Below are positions 35,707 to 44,844 of a stretch of DNA of 64,000 nt, piece after piece (the first letter of the stretch is position 1; the number at the start of each line of letters is the position of its first letter). The position numbers and the translations under genes are program-made. The stretch lies in assembly GCF_030815125.1 (NCBI RefSeq), contig NZ_JAUSWH010000005.1:124001-188000 (forward strand), in the 5' to 3' direction. The notes beneath the pieces are model-generated. The model did not search any database and was not told where the DNA came from. It saw nothing but the letters and a program-made list of their open reading frames with translations. The DNA is from Allorhizobium paknamense (GTDB lineage: Bacteria; Pseudomonadota; Alphaproteobacteria; Rhizobiales; Rhizobiaceae).

Positions 35707-36512
35707 TGGCGGCCTCCCACGATGAGTTTGACGAGGTCTTCCAGGCTCGTTTCATTGATCTGCCGTTCCGCCACCTTGGTGCCCTCATACATGACGGCAA
35801 TGCGATCACAGACGCGAAACAGATCCTGCAGCCGGTGGGTGATGAGAATGACCGAAACGCCCTTCGCCTTGACGCGGTTGATCAGCGCCAGCACGGCCTC
35901 GACTTCCGCGACGGCCAGCGCCGAAGTGGGTTCGTCCATGATCAGCACCTTCGGCTGGAAGGATGCCGCACGGGCAATGGCAATCGCCTGGCGTTGCCCA
36001 CCGGAAAGCTTTTCGACCTTGGCGGTGAGGCGGGGAATGCGGATTTCCAACGCATCCAGCATCTTGCGCGCTTCTTCCAGCATGGTCTGCCGGTCGAGAA
36101 ACGGCCCCTTGGTGATTTCACGGCCCAGAAAGAGATTGCCGACCACGTCGATATGGTCGCAAAGGCTCAAATCCTGGAACACCATTTCGATATGGCGATT
36201 GCGGGCGTCCGCCGGACCGGAAAGGCGCAAGGCCTCGCCATCCATGGTGATCGTGCCTTCATCCGGAATATAGGTGCCGGAAATCACTTTGGTAAGCGTA
36301 GACTTACCCGCCGCATTGTCGCCGACAAGGCCGAGGCACTCGCCCGGATAGATGTCGAGATCGACGCCACGCAGTGCTTGATGCGAACCGAAGGTCTTGC
36401 GGATATTTCTGAGCGAAATGCGCGGCTGACGCTGGTCTCCGGCGGGTTGCCGGGGGAGAAGGTCTCCCCCGGCGCCGGTGACAGCGGTTGGGTGCTGTCC
36501 GCCGGAAATCAT
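35703..36512 (-). CDS. Sugar ABC transporter ATP-binding protein (single-domain RbsA type)
   Basis: A 269-residue ATPase: Walker A GDNAAGKST, signature LSGGQRQ, Walker B VLIMDEPTSAL and the switch His in LITHRLQD. Ribose-family ATPases are usually double-length (about 500 residues); this one has a single nucleotide-binding domain, so it must act as a homodimer. The start overlaps the stop codon of the binding-protein gene (ATGA). Confidence 0.92.
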   Translation of the reverse strand: MISGGQHPTAVTGAGGDLLPRQPAGDQRQPRISLRNIRKTFGSHQALRGVDLDIYPGECLGLVGDNAAGKSTLTKVISGTYIPDEGTITMDGEALRLSGPADARNRHIEMVFQDLSLCDHIDVVGNLFLGREITKGPFLDRQTMLEEARKMLDALEIRIPRLTAKVEKLSGGQRQAIAIARAASFQPKVLIMDEPTSALAVAEVEAVLALINRVKAKGVSVILITHRLQDLFRVCDRIAVMYEGTKVAERQINETSLEDLVKLIVGGRH

Positions 36513-37462
36513 TTGAAGATCGCCCGGTAGGGTTCGACATTCGCCTTGGTGACGATGGTGACCGGCACGGCAATGGTCTTTTCGACCTTGCCGCCATCGG
36601 AAACGGTCTTCAGCGCCTTGACGGCGGCAGCGCCCATGGCCGACGGATCCTGCTGGATGACGCCTGCGACATAGCCCGCATCGATACCCGCAATGGCCTG
36701 CTTCGTCAGATCCCAGCCGAAAACTTTGATATCCTTCTGCTTGCCCTGGCTTTCGACGGCAGCGACAGCGCCCAGCAGGGCCGGTTCGCCGGTGGCATAG
36801 ATCGCGGTCATGTCCGGATTGCCGGTGATCAGGTTTTCAGCCGCCGAAAGGGCGTTATCCTGCACGTTCTGGCCGTCGACCACGCCGGCGGCGGTGATCC
36901 CCGGCTTATCCTTGATCGTGTCTTCAAAGCCCTTCTGGCGGATGTTCTGGATGAAGGAATTCAGCGCGCCGACGACGCCGATCTTCGCCTTGCCGTTCAT
37001 GTCCGATTTGACGTAGTCGAGGAAGAACTTGCCCATGTCGGCGCCCGCCTTGGCATTGTCCACGCCGATCTGCGCCTTCTGTGGGCCTTCCGGCAGGATG
37101 GCGTCGATGGCGACGACCGGGATATTGGCGGCAGCCGCCTGCTTGACAGCGGGCATGATGCCGTTGACGTCGATGGCGACGACGGCAATGCCATCGACCT
37201 TCTGCTGGATATAGGTTTCGATAGCGCTGTTCTGGGCGGCAGGGTCGTTGTTGGCGTTGAAGATCACCAGCTTGACGCCCGCTTCCTTGGCGGCCTTTTC
37301 GGCGCCCTCGTTCATCTGGTTGAAGAACAGCGCCTGCTGGTTGATCTGCACCAGCGCAATGGTCTTTTCAGCGGCGCTGGCAAGGCCTGCCGAAAGACTG
37401 ACGCCGGCCAGAACGGTGGCGGCAAGTGCTGCGGAAACATATCTGCGTGTAAAGACTGTCAT
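36509..37462 (-). CDS. Sugar ABC transporter periplasmic substrate-binding protein
   Basis: A 317-residue protein with a signal peptide (TRRYVSAALAATVLAGVSLSAGLASA-AEK) and the type I ribose-binding fold (IALVQINQQALFFNQMNEGA, VVAIDAILPEG, TAIYATGEPALLGAVAAV). The sequence runs to a normal end. First structural gene of the importer, 31 bases after the LacI gene. Confidence 0.92.
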   Translation of the reverse strand: MTVFTRRYVSAALAATVLAGVSLSAGLASAAEKTIALVQINQQALFFNQMNEGAEKAAKEAGVKLVIFNANNDPAAQNSAIETYIQQKVDGIAVVAIDVNGIMPAVKQAAAANIPVVAIDAILPEGPQKAQIGVDNAKAGADMGKFFLDYVKSDMNGKAKIGVVGALNSFIQNIRQKGFEDTIKDKPGITAAGVVDGQNVQDNALSAAENLITGNPDMTAIYATGEPALLGAVAAVESQGKQKDIKVFGWDLTKQAIAGIDAGYVAGVIQQDPSAMGAAAVKALKTVSDGGKVEKTIAVPVTIVTKANVEPYRAIFK

Positions 37463-37493
37463 TCTCGTTCGTCCTCTGTTGGTTCCCGTTGCT

Positions 37494-38516
37494 TTATGGG
37501 TTCGGCGGCGGCGCAACGGAGCTCCGCACGACGATTTCGACAGGAATCAGCTCCTCCGGCGCGGAGGGGCTCTCATCCCAATTGGTTTCCAAAAGCAGCG
37601 ACAGCGCCCGGCTGCCGATGGCGCGCACCGGCTGGCGAATGGCCGTCAGCGGCGGTGCAAAGAGATGCAGCGGCCCGACATCGTCGAAGCCGATCATCGA
37701 GACATCCTCCGGAATGCGCACGCCCTCAGTGCGCAGCACCTCGATCATGCCGATGGCGATTTCGTCGGAACTGGCGAAGATGGCGGTGGCGGGGCGCCCC
37801 TCGTCCAGGAAGCGCCGGGCGGCGGCACGGCCGAATTCCACCGTGTAATCGCCGCAATAGCGCGTCAGCATCAGGTGCTCGCCCAGCCGTGCGGACAGCG
37901 CCTGCCGGAAGCCGGTGAAGCGGCGCTCGGTACTGATCATCTGTTCGGGGCCGCCGACATACAGCACGCGGGCATGGCCGTGATCGGCGAAATGCTCGCC
38001 CGCCAGCCGTCCGCCCTGCACATTGTCGCAGAAGAGTTTCGGCACGGTGGCGCCCTGCACGTCTTCATCCACCACCACCACCTTGCCGGTGGCGTTGATC
38101 AAGTCTGCCAGCTCTTCCGTATCGGGATGGTTGGTGATGAACACGAGGCCATCGACGTGATTGCGGGCAAGAAGCCGCAGATAGGAGAGTTCGCGTCCCG
38201 GACGGTTCAGCGTCGCAAACAGCGACACCGCAAGGCCGCGCCGGTCCGCTTCTTCTTCCACGGCAGCCACCAGCATGCCGAAAAACGGGTTGGCAATATC
38301 CGGTACCACAAGGCCGATCGTATCGGAGCGGCCCCGGCTCAAACGCCGGGCATGGGGATTGGGAACGTAATTCAGGTCGCGAATGGCCTTGTCGATCCGC
38401 GCCTTGGTGTCTGCGGGCAGATCAAGCGTGCCGTTCAACAGCCGCGAGACGGTGGCAACCGACACGCCTGCCGCCTGGGCAACATCCTTCAAGCTGGTCG
38501 CACGGGTTTGCGCCAT
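37494..38516 (-). CDS. LacI-family transcriptional regulator
   Basis: A 340-residue protein. Headpiece TSLKDVAQAAGVSVATVSRL with hinge LPNPHARRLSR-like segment (YVPNPHARRLSRGRSDT), then a periplasmic-binding-like effector domain. It is the first gene of the ABC operon (38516 down to 32837), so it is autoregulated. A double operator lies about 90 bases upstream. Confidence 0.93.
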   Translation of the reverse strand: MAQTRATSLKDVAQAAGVSVATVSRLLNGTLDLPADTKARIDKAIRDLNYVPNPHARRLSRGRSDTIGLVVPDIANPFFGMLVAAVEEEADRRGLAVSLFATLNRPGRELSYLRLLARNHVDGLVFITNHPDTEELADLINATGKVVVVDEDVQGATVPKLFCDNVQGGRLAGEHFADHGHARVLYVGGPEQMISTERRFTGFRQALSARLGEHLMLTRYCGDYTVEFGRAAARRFLDEGRPATAIFASSDEIAIGMIEVLRTEGVRIPEDVSMIGFDDVGPLHLFAPPLTAIRQPVRAIGSRALSLLLETNWDESPSAPEELIPVEIVVRSSVAPPPNP

Positions 38517-38533
38517 TCAAAAACCTCTCCAGT

Positions 38534-38553
38534 GCATTTCCGGAAGGAAATGC
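38534..38553. repeat. Minimal palindromic repeat unit
   Basis: GCATTTCC (38534-38541), GGAA, GGAAATGC (38546-38553): the outer arms of the dispersed repeat joined directly, as if the middle had been deleted. It lies between the LacI gene and its operator. Confidence 0.6.
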
Positions 38554-38604
38554 TTTCGTTCCCACGCGCGGCCCGATTGTGGTCTGTTTTCGGGCTTCTT
38601 TGCG

Positions 38605-38635
38605 TTGTAAAGCGGTTTAGTAAACCGATTTACAA
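38605..38635. promoter_or_regulatory. Double LacI-family operator
   Basis: A 31-base near-perfect palindrome centred on 38620. Left arm TTGTAAAGCGGTTTA and right arm TAAACCGATTTACAA match in 14 of 15 positions. Each half resembles a whole LacI/GalR operator (TGTAAA-CGGTTTA-type), so it is best read as two adjacent sites for the LacI protein encoded at 37494. Confidence 0.7.
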
Positions 38636-38687
38636 AACGAACCAAAATTCCTTTCTTCTGTCAAGCGGGTGCTAAAAAGTTATTTTC

Positions 38688-39566
38688 CTATTTGTGAAAT
38701 GGGGTGATGGAGAGCTGCAGGTGGCCAGACAAGCTCTCCGCCGGGGCGAGAATTGTCATCTGGGCATCCGCGCCAAGTGAGGGTCGATTGATCGCATCCG
38801 GCAGGTGTGTAACCGGTTCAAGGCAAAAGACCGGACGTTGCTCTGGGACGAAAAGGTGCAGATGGCGAAACGCACCCCTTGCCCGAAGGTCCATTTTGAC
38901 ATTGCTGGCTGGCTTTTCCACCGATACGGACCCATGCGCATTGAGGAAGCAGCGGTCCAGTCCCTGCACCTCAGCCAGATCATGGCTTTGGCGAGCGGGA
39001 GAGATGGTCTGGCGGGGGCCAGTGGGCAGGCCACGGTCATCGGAGGCGTGGAAGCCTTCTGCTGTAAACGTGACCTTGTCCCCGTCTTCTCGCGGAAAAA
39101 AGGGATGCAGGCCCATGCCGAAAGGAAAATGCCACTCCCCGTCATTGTGCAAGGCAAGGGACAGCATGATGCCGTCCGGTGCAAGTGCCACCTCGAAGCG
39201 AGCGGTGTAGCGCCAGGGATGCGCCTCGCTCTCTACCCGATCGATCAACACGGCATGCGCGGTATCCGCCTCCAGCACCTGCCAGCGCCGGTCGCGGGAG
39301 AAGCCGTGAATGGCCATGGACTGTTCCGGCCTGTTCAACGGGATCGCAAAGGGCGCACCGTCAACATGAAAACGTCCGTCGGCGATCCGGTTCACGAAGG
39401 GCGCCATCAGAAAACACCCTGCCGTGAAGCCGGATGCAGGATCCCGCAAAGGTTCGAGAATCGGCAAGGGCGCACCGCCCCCGAGCCATTCCGCCGCAAG
39501 GAGGCTGGCGCCGAAGCGCGGGGATACGACCACGCGATATTGGTAGGCTTCCAGAACGAGGTCCAT
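38688..39566 (-). CDS. Aldose 1-epimerase (galactose mutarotase family)
   Basis: A 292-residue protein with the mutarotase pattern: MAPFVNRIADGRF, the catalytic His in AIHGFSRDRRW, the second active His in GMGLHPFF, and the C-terminal Glu in FCLEPVTHLPDAI. The start at 39566 has GGGAA upstream; an ATG at 39584 would lack a ribosome site. It interconverts alpha and beta anomers of sugars. It diverges from the UxuA-like gene at 39677 across about 110 bases that carry a palindromic operator, so it may belong to the uronate regulon. Confidence 0.88.
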   Translation of the reverse strand: MDLVLEAYQYRVVVSPRFGASLLAAEWLGGGAPLPILEPLRDPASGFTAGCFLMAPFVNRIADGRFHVDGAPFAIPLNRPEQSMAIHGFSRDRRWQVLEADTAHAVLIDRVESEAHPWRYTARFEVALAPDGIMLSLALHNDGEWHFPFGMGLHPFFPREDGDKVTFTAEGFHASDDRGLPTGPRQTISPARQSHDLAEVQGLDRCFLNAHGSVSVEKPASNVKMDLRARGAFRHLHLFVPEQRPVFCLEPVTHLPDAINRPSLGADAQMTILAPAESLSGHLQLSITPFHK

Positions 39567-39633
39567 GGCGGATTCCCTGTACACGATGCGTCACCCGACG
39601 GAGGAGATGACTATTGACGCAATTTGTACGATC

Positions 39634-39656
39634 TATAAGATATCTTATATTATAAG
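39634..39656. promoter_or_regulatory. Overlapping palindromic operators upstream of the uronate genes
   Basis: Two palindromes share bases: TATAAGATATCTTATA (39634-39649, perfect) and CTTATA-T-TATAAG (39644-39656). They sit just before the ribosome site of the UxuA-like gene and between two divergent starts. A similar half-site (GATATA-G-TATAAG, 43768-43780) occurs before the KdgD gene, so the FadR-type regulator at 43028 is a candidate binder. Confidence 0.5.
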
Positions 39657-39676
39657 TTCAAGGGACGGAGAAATCC

Positions 39677-40639
39677 ATGTATATCGGAACCCAGATTCCA
39701 GCGCGTCATGACGATGATTATCGGGTCATGAAACAGTTGGGCGTCAACAATGTCTCGGCCAATCCGGACGGCCCCTGGACAGGCTGGGACAGGGAGACGC
39801 TGGCGCGGTTCCGGGAGAAGGTGGAGGGTTTTGGCCTGACGCTGGACATGCTGCAATTGCCGATGCATTCCTCGCCGGTCGATACCCAACCCTGCAAGGA
39901 CATCATGCTGGCCGGGCCCGACCGCGATGCGCAGATTGACGGCATCTGCCGGTTGATCGAAAATTGCGCTGCCGTCGGCATTCCGTCCGTGCGCTATAAT
40001 TTCAATTATATCGGTATTCCGCGCACGCCGATGGAGCCTGGCCGCGGCGGCTATATGGCAGAGGCTTTCCGCTGGGATCTGGTCGATCAGAACGAACCGG
40101 GCCCGGCGGGCGTGCTCTCCGAGGAGACGATCTGGGAGCGGGCGGATTATTTCCTGGCTCGCGTGGTGCCGGTGGCGGAAGCGGCGAATGTCCGCCTGGC
40201 CTGCCATCCGCATGATCCGGCAACGCCGCCCGGCTACAAGGGCGTCACCCGCATTCTCGGCACGGTCGAAGGCATGAAGCGGTTTGTCCAGATGCATGAA
40301 AGCCCGGTGCATGGGCTGAATTTCTGCATCGGCACGCTGGGGGAGATGCTGGAAGATGTCGGTGAGGTGGCAGACGTCACCCGCTGGTTCGGCGAGCGCG
40401 GCAAACTGATGAACATCCATTTCCGCAATATTGTCGGCAAGCGCTACTCCTTCCGGGAAAGCTTCCCCGATGATGGCGATATCGACATGCCGAAGGTGAT
40501 CGATGTGCTGCGCGAGGTGGGCTATAAATACATGGTCATGCCTGACCATGCGCCGACGCTTTCCGGTGAAAACCAGCAGCAGGTGGCCTTTGCCTATTGC
40601 TACGGCTATATCGCCGCTCTGCTGCAGACGCGCCATTGA
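39677..40639 (+). CDS. Mannonate dehydratase-like (UxuA family) TIM barrel
   Basis: A 320-residue protein. The UxuA-like elements are VRYNFNYIG-RTP near residue 113, ACHPHDPATPP near residue 175 and LNFCIGTLGEM with the metal Cys near residue 217, followed by IHFRNI. Typical UxuA proteins are 350-390 residues, so this is a shorter variant and may act on another uronate or sugar acid. GGGACGGAG is upstream. The next gene is a GH28 enzyme, starting 14 bases later. Confidence 0.75.
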   Translation: MYIGTQIPARHDDDYRVMKQLGVNNVSANPDGPWTGWDRETLARFREKVEGFGLTLDMLQLPMHSSPVDTQPCKDIMLAGPDRDAQIDGICRLIENCAAVGIPSVRYNFNYIGIPRTPMEPGRGGYMAEAFRWDLVDQNEPGPAGVLSEETIWERADYFLARVVPVAEAANVRLACHPHDPATPPGYKGVTRILGTVEGMKRFVQMHESPVHGLNFCIGTLGEMLEDVGEVADVTRWFGERGKLMNIHFRNIVGKRYSFRESFPDDGDIDMPKVIDVLREVGYKYMVMPDHAPTLSGENQQQVAFAYCYGYIAALLQTRH

Positions 40640-40653
40640 AGGTCGAAACGATC

Positions 40654-41991
40654 ATGACCGCATCGAAACGCGTCAGCATCGCCCCGCAGTCCGATCCGGT
40701 GACGGCGGTTCTTCAGGCCGAAATCGACCGGGGGGAGGCGGGGCTGCATCTTCGCCTGGAGCCCGGCATTCACCGCTGCGGCGGCCTCAGGCTGCGCTCT
40801 CATATGATATTGGAACTGGCGGAGGGCGCCGAGCTTCACTTCCTTTCCGACTATGAGGCCTATGCGCAGACACCGGTGTCCGTGGTCGCCGAGGAAAGCG
40901 ATCGCGGCATGCTGGTGGCTCAGCGCGCCGAACACCTCTCGATCATCGGCAAGGGCCGGATTTTCGGCAATGGCGCCGGTGCCTTCACCCATGGAGAGGA
41001 TGCAGGCATGGGCACGCTGGTGGCGCACAAGCTGCGCCCCCGGGTGATCGTGCTCGAAGAGTGCCGTAACCTGACGATCCAGGGCATTTCCATTGATGAT
41101 GCTCCCCTCTGGACCATGCATTTCGTGGCCTGCGACGGGGTGAAGATCGAGGATGTGCATGTCGATAACAATCGCCGCATGCCCAATACCGACGGCATTG
41201 TCATCGATGGCTGCCGCAATGTGCTGATCGAGCGGTGCGAATTCCGCACCGCCGATGACGGCATCGTGCTGAAGACCACGCGCCGCCCGGATGGCAGCCT
41301 GACCGGGGCTTGCGACACGATCACCGCCCGTGACTGCGTCATCGAAAGCCATTCCTGCGCGCTGAAGCTGGGCACGGAGAGCTTTTCTCCGTTCCGCAAC
41401 ATCGTCTTCGAGGATATCCGCATCGAAAAGTCCAATCGCGGCCTGGGCATTTTCTCGCGTGATGGCGGGCTGGTCGAAAACATTCGCTTTGCCCGCATCA
41501 CGCTTGATTGTCATGAAACCCCCGCCGGTTTCTGGGGCTCCGGTGAGGCCGTGACCATCAACACGGTGGACCGGCGACCGGAAGAGGGGCCTGCCGGTAC
41601 GGTGCGACATGTGGTGGTGGAGGATATCAGTGGCCTGATGGAAGGCGCGATCAACCTCGTGGCCGAACGGCCTGGCGATATCTCCGAGGTGACGCTTCGC
41701 CGGATCGCGCTTCGCCAGCAGCCGGGCCGGTTCGGAACCGGCCTGACCTATGATATCCGCCCGACGGAAGCGGATCGCTTCGACCGTTTCGAGGAAGAGG
41801 GGGCAAAGGGGCGCGTCAATGCCTGGCGTTTCGATGCCGAAGGCCGGATTATCGGTCTCATCGATTATCCCGGCGGCATGCCTGCCCTTTTCGCCAAGGG
41901 TGTTGCAGGTCTGGTGATGGAAGAGGTCACGGTCGATCGCCCGGACCCATTGCCGGAGCGTTGGAACCCGCAAAATATCGTGATTTCATGA
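40654..41991 (+). CDS. Glycoside hydrolase family 28 (polygalacturonase-like), cytoplasmic
   Basis: A 445-residue right-handed parallel beta-helix protein. The GH28 active-site pattern appears as NTDGIVIDG (Asp), RTADDGIVLK (Asp-Asp) and SHSCALKLGTES (with His). There is no signal peptide, so unlike secreted pectinases it works in the cytoplasm on imported oligogalacturonides or rhamnogalacturonan fragments. The start at 40654 lies 11 bases after GAAGG; the in-frame codon at 40597 overlaps the previous gene. Confidence 0.85.
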   Translation: MTASKRVSIAPQSDPVTAVLQAEIDRGEAGLHLRLEPGIHRCGGLRLRSHMILELAEGAELHFLSDYEAYAQTPVSVVAEESDRGMLVAQRAEHLSIIGKGRIFGNGAGAFTHGEDAGMGTLVAHKLRPRVIVLEECRNLTIQGISIDDAPLWTMHFVACDGVKIEDVHVDNNRRMPNTDGIVIDGCRNVLIERCEFRTADDGIVLKTTRRPDGSLTGACDTITARDCVIESHSCALKLGTESFSPFRNIVFEDIRIEKSNRGLGIFSRDGGLVENIRFARITLDCHETPAGFWGSGEAVTINTVDRRPEEGPAGTVRHVVVEDISGLMEGAINLVAERPGDISEVTLRRIALRQQPGRFGTGLTYDIRPTEADRFDRFEEEGAKGRVNAWRFDAEGRIIGLIDYPGGMPALFAKGVAGLVMEEVTVDRPDPLPERWNPQNIVIS

Positions 41992-42029
41992 AAAAAGCCC
42001 CCGGATCTGCAAATCCGGGGACTTTTTCT
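41990..42029. terminator. Bidirectional rho-independent terminator
   Basis: CCCCGGAT (41999-42006) and ATCCGGGG (42013-42020) form an 8-bp stem flanked by six A on the left and five T on the right, between the convergent GH28 and uronate dehydrogenase genes. Confidence 0.88.
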
Positions 42030-42827
42030 TCACTCATCCTCGTAGATGGGCTTTTCGGTAAACGGACCACCCTGATACAGGGCGCTGGCGGAATTCGGGT
42101 CCGGCGGCGGTACGGTGGCCTCGATATGGGCACGGTACTCTCCGGCATTGTCCTTGGGCCGCCAGCCCAGAAAATTCGCCTTGCGATTGTCCCACCAGCA
42201 GGCGTCATTGTTCGAAACACCCCAGATGATCGGGCAGCCAAGGCGCGGCGCCTTGAAGACGCATTCGGCAAGCGAGGCAAAATCCCCATAGGAAAACCAG
42301 GTGGCGAGCATGCGCTGATCGCGTGGATGCTCGAAACAGGAACCGATGCGCACCACGGCGGTTTCCTGGCCGAACTTGTCGAAATACATTTGCGCCATCA
42401 TTTCGGCGAAGCATTTCGAAACGCCGTAAAGCCCGTCCGGGCGCGGCGGAATGGTGGCATCGAAATACTCATCCTGACGGTAGAAGCCCACCGTGTGCAG
42501 CGAGCTTGCCAGCAGGATGCGCGGCTGGCCATGGGCGCGGGCGGCTTCATAAAGGTTATAGCAGCCCGCGATATTGGCATGCATGATCTTCGAAAACGGC
42601 GCTTCCCCGGACATGCCACCCAGATGCACGATGCCGTCGCAGCCATCCACCAGCCGGTCCACGCTGGCTTTGTCGCCCAGATCGCAGGTCACCAGTTCCT
42701 CGTGATCGGCGGCAGTGCCCAGATCGGTGATGTCGGAAAGGCGCAGAATGGTGGCGAGCGGCGCCAGTTTTTCACGCATGACACGGCCAATTCCGCCGGC
42801 AGCACCAGTGATGAGAAGTCGATGCAC
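42030..42827 (-). CDS. udh: Uronate dehydrogenase (NAD-dependent)
   Basis: A 265-residue short-chain dehydrogenase from a GTG start with GGAG seven bases before it. The Rossmann motif LLITGAAGGIGRVM, catalytic YGVSK and the segment SSLHTVGFYRQDEYFD match bacterial uronate dehydrogenases, which oxidise D-galacturonate or D-glucuronate to the aldaro-lactone with NAD+. The length is standard (265 in characterised members). It diverges from the GntR regulator at 43028. The first step of the oxidative uronate pathway that KdgD finishes. Confidence 0.88.
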   Translation of the reverse strand: MHRLLITGAAGGIGRVMREKLAPLATILRLSDITDLGTAADHEELVTCDLGDKASVDRLVDGCDGIVHLGGMSGEAPFSKIMHANIAGCYNLYEAARAHGQPRILLASSLHTVGFYRQDEYFDATIPPRPDGLYGVSKCFAEMMAQMYFDKFGQETAVVRIGSCFEHPRDQRMLATWFSYGDFASLAECVFKAPRLGCPIIWGVSNNDACWWDNRKANFLGWRPKDNAGEYRAHIEATVPPPDPNSASALYQGGPFTEKPIYEDE

Positions 42828-43027
42828 GGAAAATCTCCAAAAGAGCGCCCAATACGGGCTGATTGGATGAGAGATCATATAGGATGGGCAATTATCCGGC
42901 AACCCATCATATGACATGCGGGATCGTCCTTGATGTCCGGGCTCTGCTATGAGATTATTGTGGTTGCAGCCAGCGGGTAACGCCTTGTTATGATAGGTTG
43001 CCGCAGTTCGAAGCACAGGATGGTAGC

Positions 43028-43774
43028 GTGGCAAGCGAAAAACAACAGATTTCCCAGCCGTCTAAGGGCAAGGCGACGCTTGTAACGCAACTGGTGGAAA
43101 AATTGCGTGCCGCAATTCTGTCCGGCGAATTTCGTCCCGGTGACAGGCTGCCCAGCGAAGCGCAGATGACGCAGGACTATGAGGTGAGCCGCACCGTGAT
43201 CCGCGAGGCGGTGGCAGCGCTGAAGTCGGATGGATTGGTCGAGCCGCGCCAGGGGGCGGGGGTTTTCGTGCTGGCCCTACCCACGCCGGTTTCCCTGCCA
43301 TTTCAGAATGTTGACAGTGCCCGGGTCTCCTCCGTCATCGAATTGCTGGAACTGCGCATTGCGGTGGAGATCGAGGCGGCGGCGCTTGCAGCGCAGCGCC
43401 GGTCGCCGCAGCAGGAAGAGACGATCCTGTCGCGCCATCGCGACCTTTTCATGTTGATCGAGGCGGGCCAGCCGACGGTTGAGGCGGATTTCGCCCTGCA
43501 TCTGGCCATTGCCGAAGCGACCAACAATCCCCGTTTTCCGGAATTTCTGTCGATGATCGGTCGCAGTGTCATTCCGCGTGCCGTGCTCAATGACAGTTCC
43601 GATCCGGCCTTGCAGCACAGCTATCTTTCGCAGATTCATCAGGAACATGCGGCCATTGTCGAGGCAATCTCCAATGGGGATGATGTCGCGGCGCGGGCGG
43701 CCATGAAGCTGCATCTCAGGGGCAGTCTGTCGCGGTATCGCTCTGCTCATCAGAGGAGTTTGATGAAGATATAG
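43028..43774 (+). CDS. GntR-family regulator (FadR type), probable uronate repressor
   Basis: A 248-residue protein from a GTG start (AGGA upstream); a TTG-initiated frame reaches 42998 but is unlikely. Winged helix LVEKLRAAILSGEFRPGDRL with SRTVIREAVAALKSDGLVEP, followed by an FCD domain carrying the metal ligands (DFALHLAIAEATNN, HQEHAAIVEAI). It lies between the divergent udh gene and the kdgD gene, both of which it probably controls. Confidence 0.9.
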   Translation: MASEKQQISQPSKGKATLVTQLVEKLRAAILSGEFRPGDRLPSEAQMTQDYEVSRTVIREAVAALKSDGLVEPRQGAGVFVLALPTPVSLPFQNVDSARVSSVIELLELRIAVEIEAAALAAQRRSPQQEETILSRHRDLFMLIEAGQPTVEADFALHLAIAEATNNPRFPEFLSMIGRSVIPRAVLNDSSDPALQHSYLSQIHQEHAAIVEAISNGDDVAARAAMKLHLRGSLSRYRSAHQRSLMKI

Positions 43775-43823
43775 TATAAGTTATTGACAAGTCCGCCACG
43801 CCGGTGGTAGCGTCCTCGCATGA

Positions 43824-44762
<939 letters not shown>

Positions 44763-44844
44763 ACACCGTTTGCCTGCATCGAAAATCGGGGGGATGCAGG
44801 CCTCAGGTGAAAATGACAATGGGTAAGGACAGGGAGGAATGACA

